The notes under the pieces are model-generated. The model saw only the letters and a list, made by a program, of their open reading frames with translations, did no database searches and was not told where the DNA came from. The translations under genes and the position numbers were made by a program. Below are positions 33,201 to 44,674 of a stretch of 64,000 nt of DNA, in pieces (the stretch's first letter is position 1; the number at the start of each line of letters is the position of its first letter). Origin of the DNA: Trileptium ribeirensis (lineage: Eukaryota > Nematoda > Enoplea > Enoplida > Thoracostomopsidae); contig JASANE010019221.1 in NCBI GenBank assembly GCA_030248225.1, positions 1-64,000 of the forward strand, given 5' to 3'.

Positions 33201-36200
33201 TGTATTATTGGTCGTTAAAACCATGGCTTGGAGGGGATGCAACAACAGTTTTGTTGTAAAGCTTGGTGTATTTAATATTTTTGTATTACAAATTATTTAT
33301 GGGCCCTAACCTTCTTATGCGAAATTGTCTGTTAGTGGTATCGAAATATAAATATTACGATGGTTGAAGCGCCATTACGATGTACAAAATATCTCTAAAG
33401 ACTTCTGGAACGAAAAACAATTGAATCTTGGTGCATACGAACGTAGACGCGTAGAAATGTAACGATATTAATGTTATCACCATATCTCGTAAACCAGGTA
33501 ATCGAGTTCATCGATCGTAAAACCCCTGAACCCCATGAAAAGGTGTAATATATTCAAGTTGGAGTCTAATTAGAAAAACCGTCGTATTCAGCATGTTTGA
33601 TAACCTACTATACACTCGTTGGAAGGTAAAAACACGCAATGACATGCCGAAATTTGAAAAATCGTTATTTCTGGCAAAGGTTCAAGAAGCCATATCTGCG
33701 TCTCGAGATATGGTTGCGAAAGACTGGTATCCGTATGGCAACCTGGCTTTAAATCCTGTTTTTTTTGTTATTTCACCCCAAAATGAGTTTGGAGCTGTTC
33801 GCGCATTCTCAGCTGCAACAACAGGCGCATTCTCATCAGTTTTTCTATGGAATGAAAAAAGTATCGCAATCTATTAACACGAAGATGAGTAATGTGTGAC
33901 AAAAACAGTTTTTCACGATCTTTCCCCTAGCGCCTTCAGTGGAAACTACGCTCGCCTTGCTCGCCCCGTTGCCAGAACGTCAAAAGGTTTTTCTCGTTCC
34001 AATTGCTTTTTAAACAATTATATTAATATATATGCATTGTTTGCATCTTCAGGTTTAATGAAACGTCGATTATGGGCAATAAAATTTCGATGACATGGTT
34101 TAAAGATGTTCGACGATTTGCCAATCATATTGGTCTTAGTACGTTATTGTTTTCTAGACTATGAGGGCTTAATTTCATTTGGTGCATTTGACAAATTTTA
34201 TTTTGGCGGGAATGAAATGCTTGCTATGCCGTTCTCCATACACTAACCTGAGTTTTAGCCAAAGCTAAGATCCTTATACTAAGCGTAAGCTGTGGGCTGC
34301 CACCACGCGAGCCTTCTAGTTGCCACTGTGGAGAAATAGCTATGGCAGTAGCAAAAATATTAATATTATGATATTCTGTGTCTATCTTTTGGCTTTAATT
34401 TTTTCAACTTTATATTTATTTTTGAATGTTTCAGTTTCACTTAGCTTACTTAGTTTGGAAATGCAAAGTTGGCTGTAAATAGTTAAGTAATGAACTGGTT
34501 TTCTGGAGTTCGCTGTACTAGATCCCAATTTTGATGCTTTTGCGATTTTGTTACGATGTTTCAGTAATTTAGTTATGAATTTTAAGATTAATTTCATGTC
34601 GGTTGTCGGAAGTAATTTAAGTTCTCTGTTAAAAAGCTGGGGAATATTTAGATTGTTGACCGAAGCTAATTCGCGCATTGTCATATCTACAGACGTACAA
34701 TGTCCTGTAATTAGAGGGACTGCAACAAATGACTGCAGATAGTGCGAGACTTCTTAGGTGTTCGTTTGGAAAACTATTTTTATTCGAATATGTACGACGT
34801 CTGTTCGAACAGTGTTAGATCATACATGTTAAATGAGACCGAACGTTTAAATGAAAACAATTACAAATGACAAAACAGTTAATATAATAAAAAAAGTTAA
34901 CATAGTTCGAATCAACTCGAAATGCGTTTTTTAGTTCGAAATTGCTCGAGTGTTTAATTTACATTCGAAGTGTTCCGTTCGCAACTTGACAGTCATATGG
35001 CACGGGCTGCAGTTAGAAATATGCCTTCAAATTATGAATATTTATTTTTAATGACAATTCAGATTTCAGCATGGTAAAATCTATATACCGTTGAGCTTCT
35101 TATTTCGTCAATAAACTGGGTGTTTAGTTTAAGTACATAGACTTCGACGTATCTTTTGCATTGTTCTCGAAGGCAATGTGTCTAATTCATGGCTTTGTGC
35201 ATATATCGGAGCCAGTACAGAAGCTATTGCTGCAACAAACTATAGCCTTTTGTTAAATACAGAAATTGTTATTCTTACGATCTCTGCATACATGGATTTC
35301 GACGTATCTTTTATCTTGATCTCGAAGGAATGGTGTCTACTTCGTGGCTTTATGAATATATCTGAGCCAATGCAGAAGCTGTTGCTACAGCAAACTCCAG
35401 CCCTTTGTTAATTACAGTAAATGTTATTATTGCGATTTCTGCGTACATCGATTTCGACGTATCTTCTATCTTCATTTCGAAGGCATGGTGTCTACTTCGT
35501 GGTTTTATGAATGTATCGGAGCTAATGCAGAAGCTGTTACTACAACAAACTACAGTCTTTTGGTGAATTACAGTAATGTTGTTCTTGCGATCAACAGATC
35601 GAGATTAATATTGAACGGTATAGTGCACAGGAAGATATGCTATGTGGTGTATCAGAACAAGAATAAACTATAGTTGGAACAACATGGTGCCTATATGTAT
35701 CTACATTGTTAACGTTTGTTCATACACCAACAGAACGATATTTACAGCATTACATCGTACGATCAAACGTTGAAAATCTAATTACGTCAACGTTATTAAC
35801 ACTTCTTAAAATACTAGAGTTAAAATAGCTCTAGCGTGTATATTTTTAGGTAAACTATTCGTAATTTTGCATATTTTAATAGCAAAAAATGGTTGTGTAT
35901 ATTTGTTCGACAGGTAGGAATATTGACACATGACCTGGACTTATTGTAGGGTTATGTTAAAAGAAAACATTTGGATTTAAGTAATTATCACTACACAGTA
36001 TTTTGCAAACAAAAGTAACATAATTTATTAGTCTTATCATTTTAAAAGGAATCCCTTTGAAGCGAGCAAGACGTAGACTATGAGAAGCAGCTGCTTCATT
36101 TAAGCGAGCCGGTAGCCTTTTGGTAAAATAGCGTTGACTATTCTCAACTATGTCAATGTCCCTAAGGAAAGTAGGTGACCGGACGTGAGAGCAATAATCG

Positions 36201-37098
36201 TACATTGGAAGTGTCAAGGGTTTATATATGCTCAAGATAAGCTACATCGGTAGTTGTGGTAAAATTCGGAAAAACATATTAAGTAGTATATAATATTTAG
36301 TCTTTTTGCAGTTGTGTTAGATCAGTGAGCATTAAGTTTCACACGGGCTTATGCAGCAACACCAAGATCTTTAACACTATTAGGTAAAGGGAAAAGTTCA
36401 CCATTTAGAAAATAGTTGAGTTCGGGTTTATTAGTCCTTTGAATGTTAAAAATGCTCTTGCTCTTTTGTAAGCCGAGATTCAGGTGGACCGTGTCGTTGA
36501 TATCGGTTCGGTGCTTTATGACATTTGAATATTTAAAAAAAATTTTACATTGCGAAAGCTATCCAGTATCTTGCAAATGTTAGGCTTTATCGCTTATGTA
36601 CTGATTTCACATATTTTGACATTATTCTGGTGAATGGATCAAGTGGAACAGTCGTGCCGTTTTGCGACTTGCGTTTTCAGTGCTACACTTCAATACGATT
36701 TTATTGTAGCTAAGGGCTCGCCTTTCAATTATTAAACTCAATTTTTAGATACGCGACAGTATGGTCGCAACGTTCCAGCTCAACGTAATTTTAGTGGCGG
36801 TCGAAATTTGCAACAAAATTATAATCGCCAAGGCGGACAGCTGTACGGTAATAGTTGGCGAACGGGCGCCAGCGCAGGTCGATTTGGTTCAGGCACGACA
36901 TCAGGCCAATATAATCCGGTACAGCAAATACGTAAGCGTGCACGAGAGACGTCGGTGCTTCGCGAAACGAGAGCTGCGTACATAGCACGGGCGAACGATG
37001 TGAGAGTTAGCGATTTGTCTTCGTTATCAAGGCGACGATCTGGCAGTGCTGGACGTTGGTCGGGACGTGACGAATCGTGCGATGGTTCGACGAAGTAA
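30080..37098 (+). CDS. Four-exon gene for an RRM-like, Arg/Gly-rich RNA-binding protein (231 residues)
   Basis: Exons 30080-30243, 32855-32980, 33931-33986 and 36749-37098. Phases agree at every junction, introns start with GT (GTATAT, GTATGG, GTTTTT) and end in AG, and the total is 696 nt including the stop. Residues 1-35 are Gly/Asn/Arg-rich. Residues 38-112 look like one RRM: RNP2-like SIFMRGF (39-45), helix REDKIREFFERE, RNP1-like TQLFIALRF (77-85), helix TKDLANKIMD, last strand in exon 3 (NYARLARPVA). RNP1 lacks the usual GFGFV, so RNA contact may be atypical. Residues 118-231 form a tail rich in Arg, Gly, Gln and Ser (SRRRSGSAGRWSGRDE), as in many splicing and mRNP factors. Predicted nuclear or RNP role is inference. 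I do not recognise an orthologue. The weak points are the 56-nt exon 3 and its donor. Introns of 2611, 950 and 2762 bp carry mobile-element debris. Confidence 0.55.
30356..30800. repeat. Dispersed repeat R2, copy 1 (in intron 1)
   Basis: Matches 47455-47830 in the same orientation: cagggtccagcaaattt, then gcctcgagaatttcacga, then ataaagaa(g/a)cgtaattat, and near the far end atgtctccgaa(t/g)ccgaaac with gtaaaaatatttgggtc. Multiple ctgggtccag boxes recur inside. Family not recognised. Confidence 0.65.
30801..32854 (+). other. Rest of intron 1, no gene seen
   Basis: Non-coding sequence of the RRM gene intron. The acceptor is TTTATTTTATTTTAG ending at 32854, a good pyrimidine-rich 3' splice site. 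Confidence 0.45.
32855..32980 (+). CDS. RRM gene exon 2
   Basis: Follows a strong TTTTAG acceptor and ends GGATAG before GTATGG. It encodes EFFEREGGKCTTDFLKLSLD through ANKIMD, the centre of the RRM including the RNP1-like strand. The frame stays open beyond the donor to 33200, but that extension loses RRM character, so I read it as intron. Confidence 0.6.
33593..33877 (+). other. Open frame within intron 2 (doubtful exon)
   Basis: A 94-codon open stretch reading KFEKSLFLAKVQEAISASRD in its middle has protein-like texture, and a TTCAG precedes it. It is not in phase with the flanking RRM exons and shows no known domain. It could be an alternative exon, part of another gene, or chance. Confidence 0.2.
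33931..33986 (+). CDS. RRM gene exon 3 (56-nt micro-exon)
   Basis: Acceptor ATCTTTCCCCTAG is strong. With the two bases from exon 2 it reads SAFSGNYARLARPVARTSK and leaves one G, which joins AT of exon 4 to give Asp. It supplies the last strand an RRM needs and fixes the reading frame between exons 2 and 4. The donor, G followed by GTTTTT, is weak. Confidence 0.45.
34223..34330. repeat. Dispersed repeat R3, copy 2 (in intron 3)
   Basis: Shares tgccgttctc..tacactaacctgag and gggctgccaccacgcg with the copies at 20419 and 46721, diverged. Confidence 0.5.
35143..35607. repeat. Tandem repeat, 155 bp x 3
   Basis: Each unit begins ttcgacgtatctt (35143, 35298, 35453), exactly 155 bp apart, and carries ctcgaagg, gtgtcta, ttcgtgg, cagaagct(a/g)ttgct/act, caacaaact and a final ttattcttacgatctctgcatacat. 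Units are similar but visibly diverged. It lies in intron 3 of the RRM gene. Confidence 0.85.
35950..36530 (-). pseudogene. LINE reverse transcriptase (thumb / C-terminal) relic
   Basis: Minus strand, entering at about 36530: LNLGLQKSKSIFNIQR, then NYFLNGELFPLPNSVKDLGV with VKDLGV at 36358-36375, the hallmark of CR1/jockey-type RTs just after the palm. After a break it continues IYKPLTLPMYDYCSHVRSPT, then DIDIVENSQRYFTKRLPARL and on to VCKILCSD (to about 35965). This is the usual Y-K-x-x-V-R-P-x-x-E-Y-x-S-x-V-W-S-P segment with frame and stop damage. Antisense to the RRM gene and inside its third intron. No YxDD or endonuclease part is seen. Confidence 0.8.
36749..37098 (+). CDS. RRM gene exon 4 (Arg/Gly/Gln tail)
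   Basis: Acceptor CAATTTTTAG. It encodes TRQYGRNVPAQRNFSGGRNL through SRRRSGSAGRWSGRDE to a TAA at 37096-37098. Base use is richer in GC than the flanking introns, supporting real coding. No AATAAA was found soon after the stop. Confidence 0.6.
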
Positions 37099-39859
37099 GT
37101 GTTTGTAACGTGCGCTATTTTCAACGTATACTTATGTAATGGTTATTTATATTTCACGAAGGCCAGATTATTATATTATATATAATGTATGGGATTTAAA
37201 ACGCTTTTTATATACTCTTTAAAGAAGCTGGAAGATATCTTGGGATTCCCACCTTCAGTTTGATTTCCGCACACGTTTACTAAGACCTATAACTAGGCAG
37301 CCTTAAATATATAAAAAAAACTCATACGGCGAACGAAAACCATTATCTACACCTGGATGGTGTGGAAACCATTACTTATTTGGAATGTGATATATACATG
37401 TCAGCACAGTTGCAAAATAGTGTTTCGTCTTGCTGCGTACCAACTGCAGTGAAAAGAAGCGGGCGCACCAGTTTATCATATTAGATATAGTTCGGTCATG
37501 CGAAAGTGTGCATATTTTAGAGATAGGATAAACGGCTTTTGGAATGATAGACGAGCTATGTGGTGGCCGCGACCCCTTCATTGATCATTTCATCCGATCC
37601 AGAGATTGGTTGGTTGAAAACAAAACAGTTGTTAAGTGCTATGAGAACTGCTGAAAACCGTTTATCTAAGTTTTAATATGAAATAGGCTGTTCAATAGAC
37701 GGCCACACTAAAAATCTGAGTTTTCACTCGACAGGGACTAGTCGCAGCGGAAAGACGCGAGAATTTATCTGCCGCGATAGATAAAACAGCGTACGTAGCT
37801 TTAGGAACAGACGTGATGCTTTCTGTTTGGTGGTCGCTTCCTACAGACAACTTTCACGAAAGCATTGCGCGATGATGCAAGCTGACGTACATACGTTATA
37901 TCATATGTATTAGTAACTCAGCGTTGCGCGCAGTACGAAACTGTTTACCAATGGCTGACCAAAATGCAACTTCCTCGGCTTGCAATTGGCACCACTATTC
38001 GCGGTACCCAGCTCCCAGTTTCTTTTTTTTCTAGTAATAAACAGCACACATATTCTGTATGTGGTTTTCGACATTAATAATTAAATACTTGGACTTACAC
38101 TGTCTTGCTTACAGTCAGAATTAGATGCTCAGAAAGTTATATTATTTAAGTCTTGTTTTGATTATTTTCTCTATAAATGTTATCAGACAATCGCAGCAAA
38201 CTGACTGAAATAAATATTATGTATCGAACATGACATGTAAACTTGAATAATTGTAGAAAGATAAAATTTACTGGATTTCAGTAAAAACAAAACCCTAATG
38301 TTCTGAAATATATTCCTTCTGAATTTTAACTGTTCCCTAAATATAGTTTTGTTCACATTTGGGTTTGGGCCGCATAAATTTCCATGCTTCTTTGAGACCG
38401 TATAGATTGCTTTGCTCGATTTCTATAGATTCGCTTTGTTTGTACTAATTATTATGTTAGGTAAAAATATTATTTGTCAATACACCACCATGCGCGAACC
38501 TTTGTTATTCCCACAGATGGCCTGGAACCTTAAGCGTTGTTACAAACTGTGTAACATCAACAGCTAGAGTCACATCAGACGTCGTTCGAAAATCATAAGC
38601 TGTTAGCGAACATTGATAGTTGTTTCCGATAAAGTCTTCATTACATTGTATTAACAACCGCAGAGTAATGAGTACTCCGGTTCTTCGCGTAGCAGTGTGC
38701 AGTAATGCGGAGGCAAAAATATGTGGTGTAATTTTGGTATTATATTCCAGTGTAAGCTTAGTTTATAGTAGAATGCTATACAAAACATAGAAATAGTTAT
38801 CTGTCGCATCCAAAGTCATCTTCTTGTTGCCACGTAGTTGATTCATATTTCATGAGGCTCCGGGATGTAAGAACATTATTATTTCATAAAAAACATGCTG
38901 TTATAGCGTGGAGGCCATGAACAGTTTATACTAAATACAGTACGTGCCACAATAATGCCTGTCGCCTATCGAGTAAGCCGCCGTCATGTCTAACCAATCA
39001 TGTCTATTTATAACCAATTGAATTTAAATCACATTTGTGTTTGCAAAAAGATGACTTCAATTTCACAAATAGTAAAAAATTAAAGTTTTGTATTATTAGA
39101 TCACAACACCGACGACCAGTCATGAAATGTGCGAGAAGGTAACACTAATATTGGCAAATAGCCATGTCTAACGGTGCGTTATTATTATACAATAGAATTT
39201 TTTGTCGCATGCAATAGTTATTGCTAAATAGTGTTTTACGTATGTATGTGCATCGGTTTTACACATACGTGAGAAATATAGTGTTCATTATTTGTGCTGC
39301 TGTTCTGGCTCAGGCACAGCACAACAATAACATCAACTAATGTGTGCCGACAAAAAATTTTAGCGTATGAATACGACCGTTCCGAGCGCTTTGCGCCCTG
39401 GGGGATGCATTATCATTACGGGCGCAAGTAATAATATATATTATCATGCTTTGAAAATATTATATTTTGCGGGGATCACACCTTGGTGTATTAACAATAC
39501 GGGCGTAAACGTGTAGTATTTTTAGAAGCTGTCTTTTTTGGATTTTAAGGCCTGGTATTACTCTACTTGCTACCGTATAGACTCGCATACCAGCACGTGG
39601 GAGTTTCTCGTTTTTGATGTTTGGGAGTTTCAGCATTTGCACAGAAATTTGCAAACTATTTTATTGCTATAACATTGCTAATGAGGTTATGCTGTGCGGA
39701 ATATGACATTTATTGGAGCATATGTCAGGGTGATATCTGGTTCGGAATCTAAGTAAGTCTTGTAGTAAGTAGTATATAACTCGCAATGACTTTGGCCTAA
39801 TTTATAGAGTCACGCTTAGAAATATCAGCAAATTTTCGCTAATCGCTTGCGAAAATTTT
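37099..39859. other. Non-coding, nothing recognised
   Basis: AT-rich sequence after the RRM gene; it must hold the 3' UTR. No other gene, repeat or RNA recognised. Confidence 0.4.
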
Positions 39860-39938
39860 GCGGATCGTTCGCGAACAGTTTCGAGAAACATTAACAGATG
39901 TTCAATCGGTATCTGCGAACTGTTCACGAACGATTCGC
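39860..39938. repeat. 79-nt hairpin with GCGAAC-rich arms
   Basis: Left arm gcggatcgttcgcgaacagt (39860 on) pairs with gcgaactgttcacgaacgat (39915 on) with two or three wobble or mismatch positions. The 31-nt loop holds aaacattaacagatgttcaa. Additional gcgaa words flank it (39849, 39938), so it is more likely the core of a small inverted-repeat element than a microRNA precursor. Confidence 0.55.
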
Positions 39939-39939
39939 G

Positions 39940-40872
39940 AAATATATGCTTTTATTTCTGAGTACGACTGCATTTGTGTCATACGCCTCAACCTCAGCGT
40001 TTTATTTCGAAGAAATGTTTTTATTTTGAGCGCGATTTTGTGTAGTTATACAAAAATATTTATTCCATTAGTAGCTTTTTCATCCGGTAAAATTCAGTGT
40101 TATTAGGTGTTCTGGTTTTTGTTGTAGCATTCAATACACTAGTTCTTTCTTCTGTGGTGTATATAATTATAATGTTTTATGTATATAACTTGAAGATAAC
40201 CTAACTTATTTTATAGTGTAAAATTTCTTACACAGGTTTTTGGCCTAGAATTAATTTTGTGTAAAAATTGCTGACGTAGAGAGAAATTGCAATGTTCAGT
40301 TGGGCGTTATATTCAGCAAATTAAACGCTGCATTAACCTGCAAAATTCGTTAACTAACGTTAGAACATTCAAGAGTTTGGTGATTTCAGTGTAAAATAAC
40401 CCATAAAATATGTCGCCGACTTTAATCAGTGTGGCTTTTTGATCCACAGGTCGCGCTGCCACGTAAATTTTATAGATTTCCTTCAGGTTGGCCCCCAGTA
40501 CTTCTGGGTATTTTGTGGTGATATCAGGAATAATCAGCCTAGCATAACATGTAGCAGTAACAAACTTAGTACTACTGCTTTTATATCGACTATGATAGCA
40601 TGCTCAGTAAAATGGTGCGCGGCCTGCCTAAGTAGGCATTTTCAATACGAAAAATATACTGTATAAATCTTTGGAAATCATGATAAAACACAAATTATAA
40701 TACCACCCGTTAATATGGGGGCTACGGTTTCCATCCAAGTAAGATAGAGTTATCCCATCCCTCAGGTGCTGGTCGCGCATAGAAATAAGTGGACAAAAAC
40801 TATATAAACGAACGTTACAGCGATCGTTAGGGTTTACGTTAAAATTGTTATAAAATACGATAAATTTCGTTT
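39940..40872. other. Non-coding, nothing recognised
   Basis: An ORF at 40439-40666 is open but has no protein character. Confidence 0.35.
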
Positions 40873-40894
40873 ACGTTCGTTTGTAAACGAACGT
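40873..40894. repeat. Perfect short palindrome with outlying half-site
   Basis: acgttcgtttgtaaacgaacgt is a near-perfect palindrome (10-bp arms). The half-site aaacgaacgtta also occurs at about 40806. Probably the end of a small inverted-repeat element. Confidence 0.5.
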
Positions 40895-43580
40895 TAGTTT
40901 TTAACGCGTTTATTTTTATCTGGGAATATGTTGGAGCTGGAGGCCACGGCGTAAAGCCCACAAATTATTTTGATGCTATAGAGGAGTTAGCGTTTGTGGG
41001 ACCTCTTGTTGGATTTTTTTGGTGACATAATATTTGTGTTATGACAGTAATAACTAGTAACTCGCAAAGCGATGGGAAACGGAGCGAGTGTGGCTAGTCT
41101 GCTTTTATTGCCGATTTTTTCGTTCGGAATGCAGGCCCCTAAGCCCGCTGAAAATTCCACGATAGCAATTATACACCGGAAATTATACTTCATTCATAAT
41201 GCTACGGTCATTTTTATCATATATCAATACCGAAGAACTCTTTAATTTCTTCATACAATGATCAAAAAGACAAAGAAGTTTTGAAATTACAAATCATAAG
41301 TTGTAACAAAATTTATAATTTGAAGAGTGATTTTTCATAGTAGGGCCACTAAGATTTGTCCTATTTGATGCATATCAAGCAAATACAACTGCTTTTATCG
41401 TATTTGGCAACCCCGAAAACCTATAGATACGTCCGATTGATCTACCTACATAACTTTAAAAGTGCGAAATTTGACTAATTTAATACTGGAATTTACTTAA
41501 TTTGCTGCGGTACCGTCCCTCAGGGTTAATAACGTAGCCAACAATGGTGTTTAAACAATGCACCCAATTTGAAATTTTTTTAAATGTTCAATTTTTTGGT
41601 ATTTTTTAAACTTTGGCTCATAGCTCGAAAACGGCTGTGACAAAAAATCATAACTGCAAAGTTGTAGCTCTCGATAAGAGCATTCTTTATGGTTATCTCG
41701 AGATAAGGATGGCGTGACGCTTGTACCCCACCAATAACAAATGTCTGAAATAAAAAAATTGTATTTTGAGAAAATGACGACATAACCTTATTTGAACCAT
41801 GGCCTGTCCAAAGTGGGGGAGGCTTGGACCCCCATGTTCGTAAGATTTTCCCTCATGTCCGTCCCCCCACTCGGCCCAAACCCCCATGTTCAACTAATTT
41901 CAAAAAAATTTTCGTGTCTGGAAACTTATGTTTTTTGTTAGCAAATTATTTTTTAAACATTTATTACCAGTATTAGGCTAAAATATTGTTTTTAGCTTGA
42001 AAATACATGCACGGTAGTAAAAATGTATGAAAATATTTAAATATTTAGTATTTTGAAGTAAAATTTATCCCTCCCCCACTTTTAATTTCCCCCGAGAATG
42101 AACATGGGGCCCCCCGAAGTTTCCCCCGCACTTTACGTATCGCTGTGTACAGGCCAGGAACACATAGCGGTCCAGAGAGTCGTCTGACAAAAAGTGATGT
42201 GTATGTAGAAAAGTTGCAGCTCTTGATGAGCTGATTTCAGAAAGTGGTTTTCCTTTTTCGCTGCGAAGCCTTTTTCTCGAATTAGCTCGAGAAGGTAAAT
42301 ACACAGATGGCCAAATTAAAAAATGTGGCCCTTGACCACTTTTTGACCCGGATGACGTTGTTGGAGGGTTGTTTATAGTCTAACTAAAGGGCAAAAATTA
42401 ATTATATTTGTGATGGAATGAAAAAAGTTGTGAATATCCATCCAGCCAACAAGGTTATGAGTTGTAATCTCCACAGACGGCCAATATTTTTTACGATTTT
42501 TACTGTTAGCAAAGCTATTGGTGTAAATTCCGCTCACTTTGATCGCTCCGTTTCAATAGTATTGAATAAGTAATAGATTTCTTGAGTCGTATTATATACA
42601 TAGTTCAGCCTTTTTGGAAGAATCATGGTATTGTCGGTATGTGAAAATGTATATATATATAATATGTATCGAAATCATAAAAAATATTTCATACTTGCTC
42701 TCCATTGCTTTGCCGGTGAAATTGGTGTTTTAAGCGATTGTTATTATACAGTCGGCGTAGCTGGAGGGTACAACGTGTCCATCGGTTGGTATAAATTCCG
42801 TATAAAAACGATTTACTAGCACGCAACTACTTCGATGTCAACGCGTGAAAAATATTGGTAAAATTGGTTGCAACGGCAACACTTTAGGTGTGGTCCGAAG
42901 CTTTACGTCAACGGGTTTCGAATGAAAAGGTTTGATATAATGTGACGCGCGGATATGGGTAAAGACGGTTTTGTCTAACGATGCCATATTGTGCTTTGGC
43001 TCGTGTAAACCGAAGTTATGTAACAAAGATTTGTGCAGCAATCAACGATGATTTGTGGTCTTTTGCGGCATCAGTCACTAAGTGCTCGATCTTTCTGTTT
43101 CTATTCCTCTTCCTGTGTCTGTTTAAACGGGTCTGTTCGTTGTTGTTACGTACGTTTAGGCTTTATCTATTCTTAATTTCATTCCTAATACCACCATACT
43201 TCGATCTAATGCAAGGTTTGGAAATATGCTTACACATTTTCAGAACAGTTTGGATGTATTTTTGAAACCAATACTTGCAAATAGCATACTTGTGTTAACA
43301 ATAATTTATTATTATATGGCCAATATAAGTGTGATATTTCAGCATATTCATTGATTGTGTTGCCATGATCTCCCGTTGTCTGAAGTTATCTCTCATTATT
43401 GTTCGCGTAATGAATTGAAATTGTTTGCCTTTATATTCGATCATTTTGCTTCGTGTACGCTCGGCTTTCGCGTACGCGACCTTTGTTCAAACGCTTGCGA
43501 TGTGTCATTCATTTGATCTTTATTTTCGTTCTGGCAATGTTACATAATTCCGGTACAGCGTGCAGTTCGTGATCAATGGA
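40895..43580. other. Non-coding, nothing recognised
   Basis: Includes a C-rich stretch (41810-42130) where cccccat/ccatgttc recurs, and scattered short ORFs without protein character. Confidence 0.4.
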
Positions 43581-43584
43581 AATC

Positions 43585-43850
43585 AATCCAGCATTGATAC
43601 GCTCAGCTTCGGAAGTAAACAATGCCGGCGACGAAAATAAGTTGTCAACGGCCGGACATTTGAAGATAACAGCGATGCATTATGCTGCCCAAATATCCGC
43701 ATTCTCGATATTAAAGCTGTGATACTATTGGGGCTACTTAACGAAACTTGCTCAGATTCAACAACAATTATTCCTTTACCATCAGCTTCTGCCGTGGCCA
43801 AAGCTGTGCAGTGCAAATTATTGCTAGGCGGTGCAAAGACATGAAACGAT
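43585..43850 (+). pseudogene. Possible ankyrin-repeat relic (weak)
   Basis: On the plus strand the frame reads AGHLKITAMHYAAQISAFSI then LKL before a stop at about 43719. TAMHYAAQ...ILKL resembles the T-x-L-H-x-A-A...I-V-x-L-L core of an ankyrin repeat. A shifted frame continues with VAKAVQCKLLLGGAKT, which resembles a repeat end (KLLLxxGA). The open minus-strand frame over the same bases is probably a shadow. No exon borders were confirmed. Confidence 0.3.
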
Positions 43851-44549
43851 TCTAAAAAATTTTTCCAACAAATATCCAAAGCACATCGGCTGAGAGGTCA
43901 GTATATACGGTATGTTGCCGGATCTCATACATTTTGGCTTTACTGACCGGCTGAAGATGCAATTGCACAGTCAAGTTCATGTGCTAATTTTATTCTCGGG
44001 ATGTTTCAAGTCTTCGTCAGGCTCCGATAACGCTCTCAAATGGTTTTTAAGATGGAACAAGATAAAGTAAGTTTTGTGAAGACAAGAATAGAATGCTAGA
44101 AGCTATAGAGAAATACAATAACAAAACAACTTTAGGTTTTGAACAAAAAAATTCAGAAAAAAAATTTTAAATATATAAAAATCGTTGCGAAGGCTACTGG
44201 ATGACAGTCGGTGTGCTGATAAAATATCGTTTTCTATAGTACAGAAAGAACACAGATAGCAATATTGCAATGTAATATCAAATATATTTGATTTAGAATA
44301 ATACTTTATTTTAAGCTATCGAATTGAAGCAGCTATGTAAAAATATTAATCAGTTGCCGCTTGACAGTGGTGGATGTCTTCACTTAAATACAAAAACCTT
44401 GCAAGATATTACTGTGTGGGCGTAATGAAATCACTAGTATAGATATTAAACCGACTGTTTGTTTCGGGTATTAGGTTTGTGTCGCACAGTAATTGCATAT
44501 TTTTCCGTTTAAAATTTTTATAACAATATATTTTTTCATATTATGGGAT

Positions 44550-44674
44550 GCCAGGGGCGCAGCACGCTATTCGAAAATGGGGGGCATAATGGAAAATTGC
44601 GGCCGCTATAATGGATAAGTCCTATTTTTGCCGAAAGGTGCTATGGGGCCACCATCTTATGCTGCGCCCCTGGC
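44550..44674. mobile_element. 125-bp MITE with perfect 15-bp inverted ends
   Basis: GCCAGGGGCGCAGCA (44550-44564) is the exact reverse complement of TGCTGCGCCCCTGGC (44660-44674). CAGGGGCG ends are common in hAT-type elements. The 8-bp flanks inside or outside the GC do not match, so the superfamily is tentative. The interior has no coding sequence. Confidence 0.75.

Noticed and set aside
43583..43879. 98-codon minus-strand ORF
   Set aside because: The opposite strand shows better (ankyrin-like) wording, so this frame is probably a shadow.
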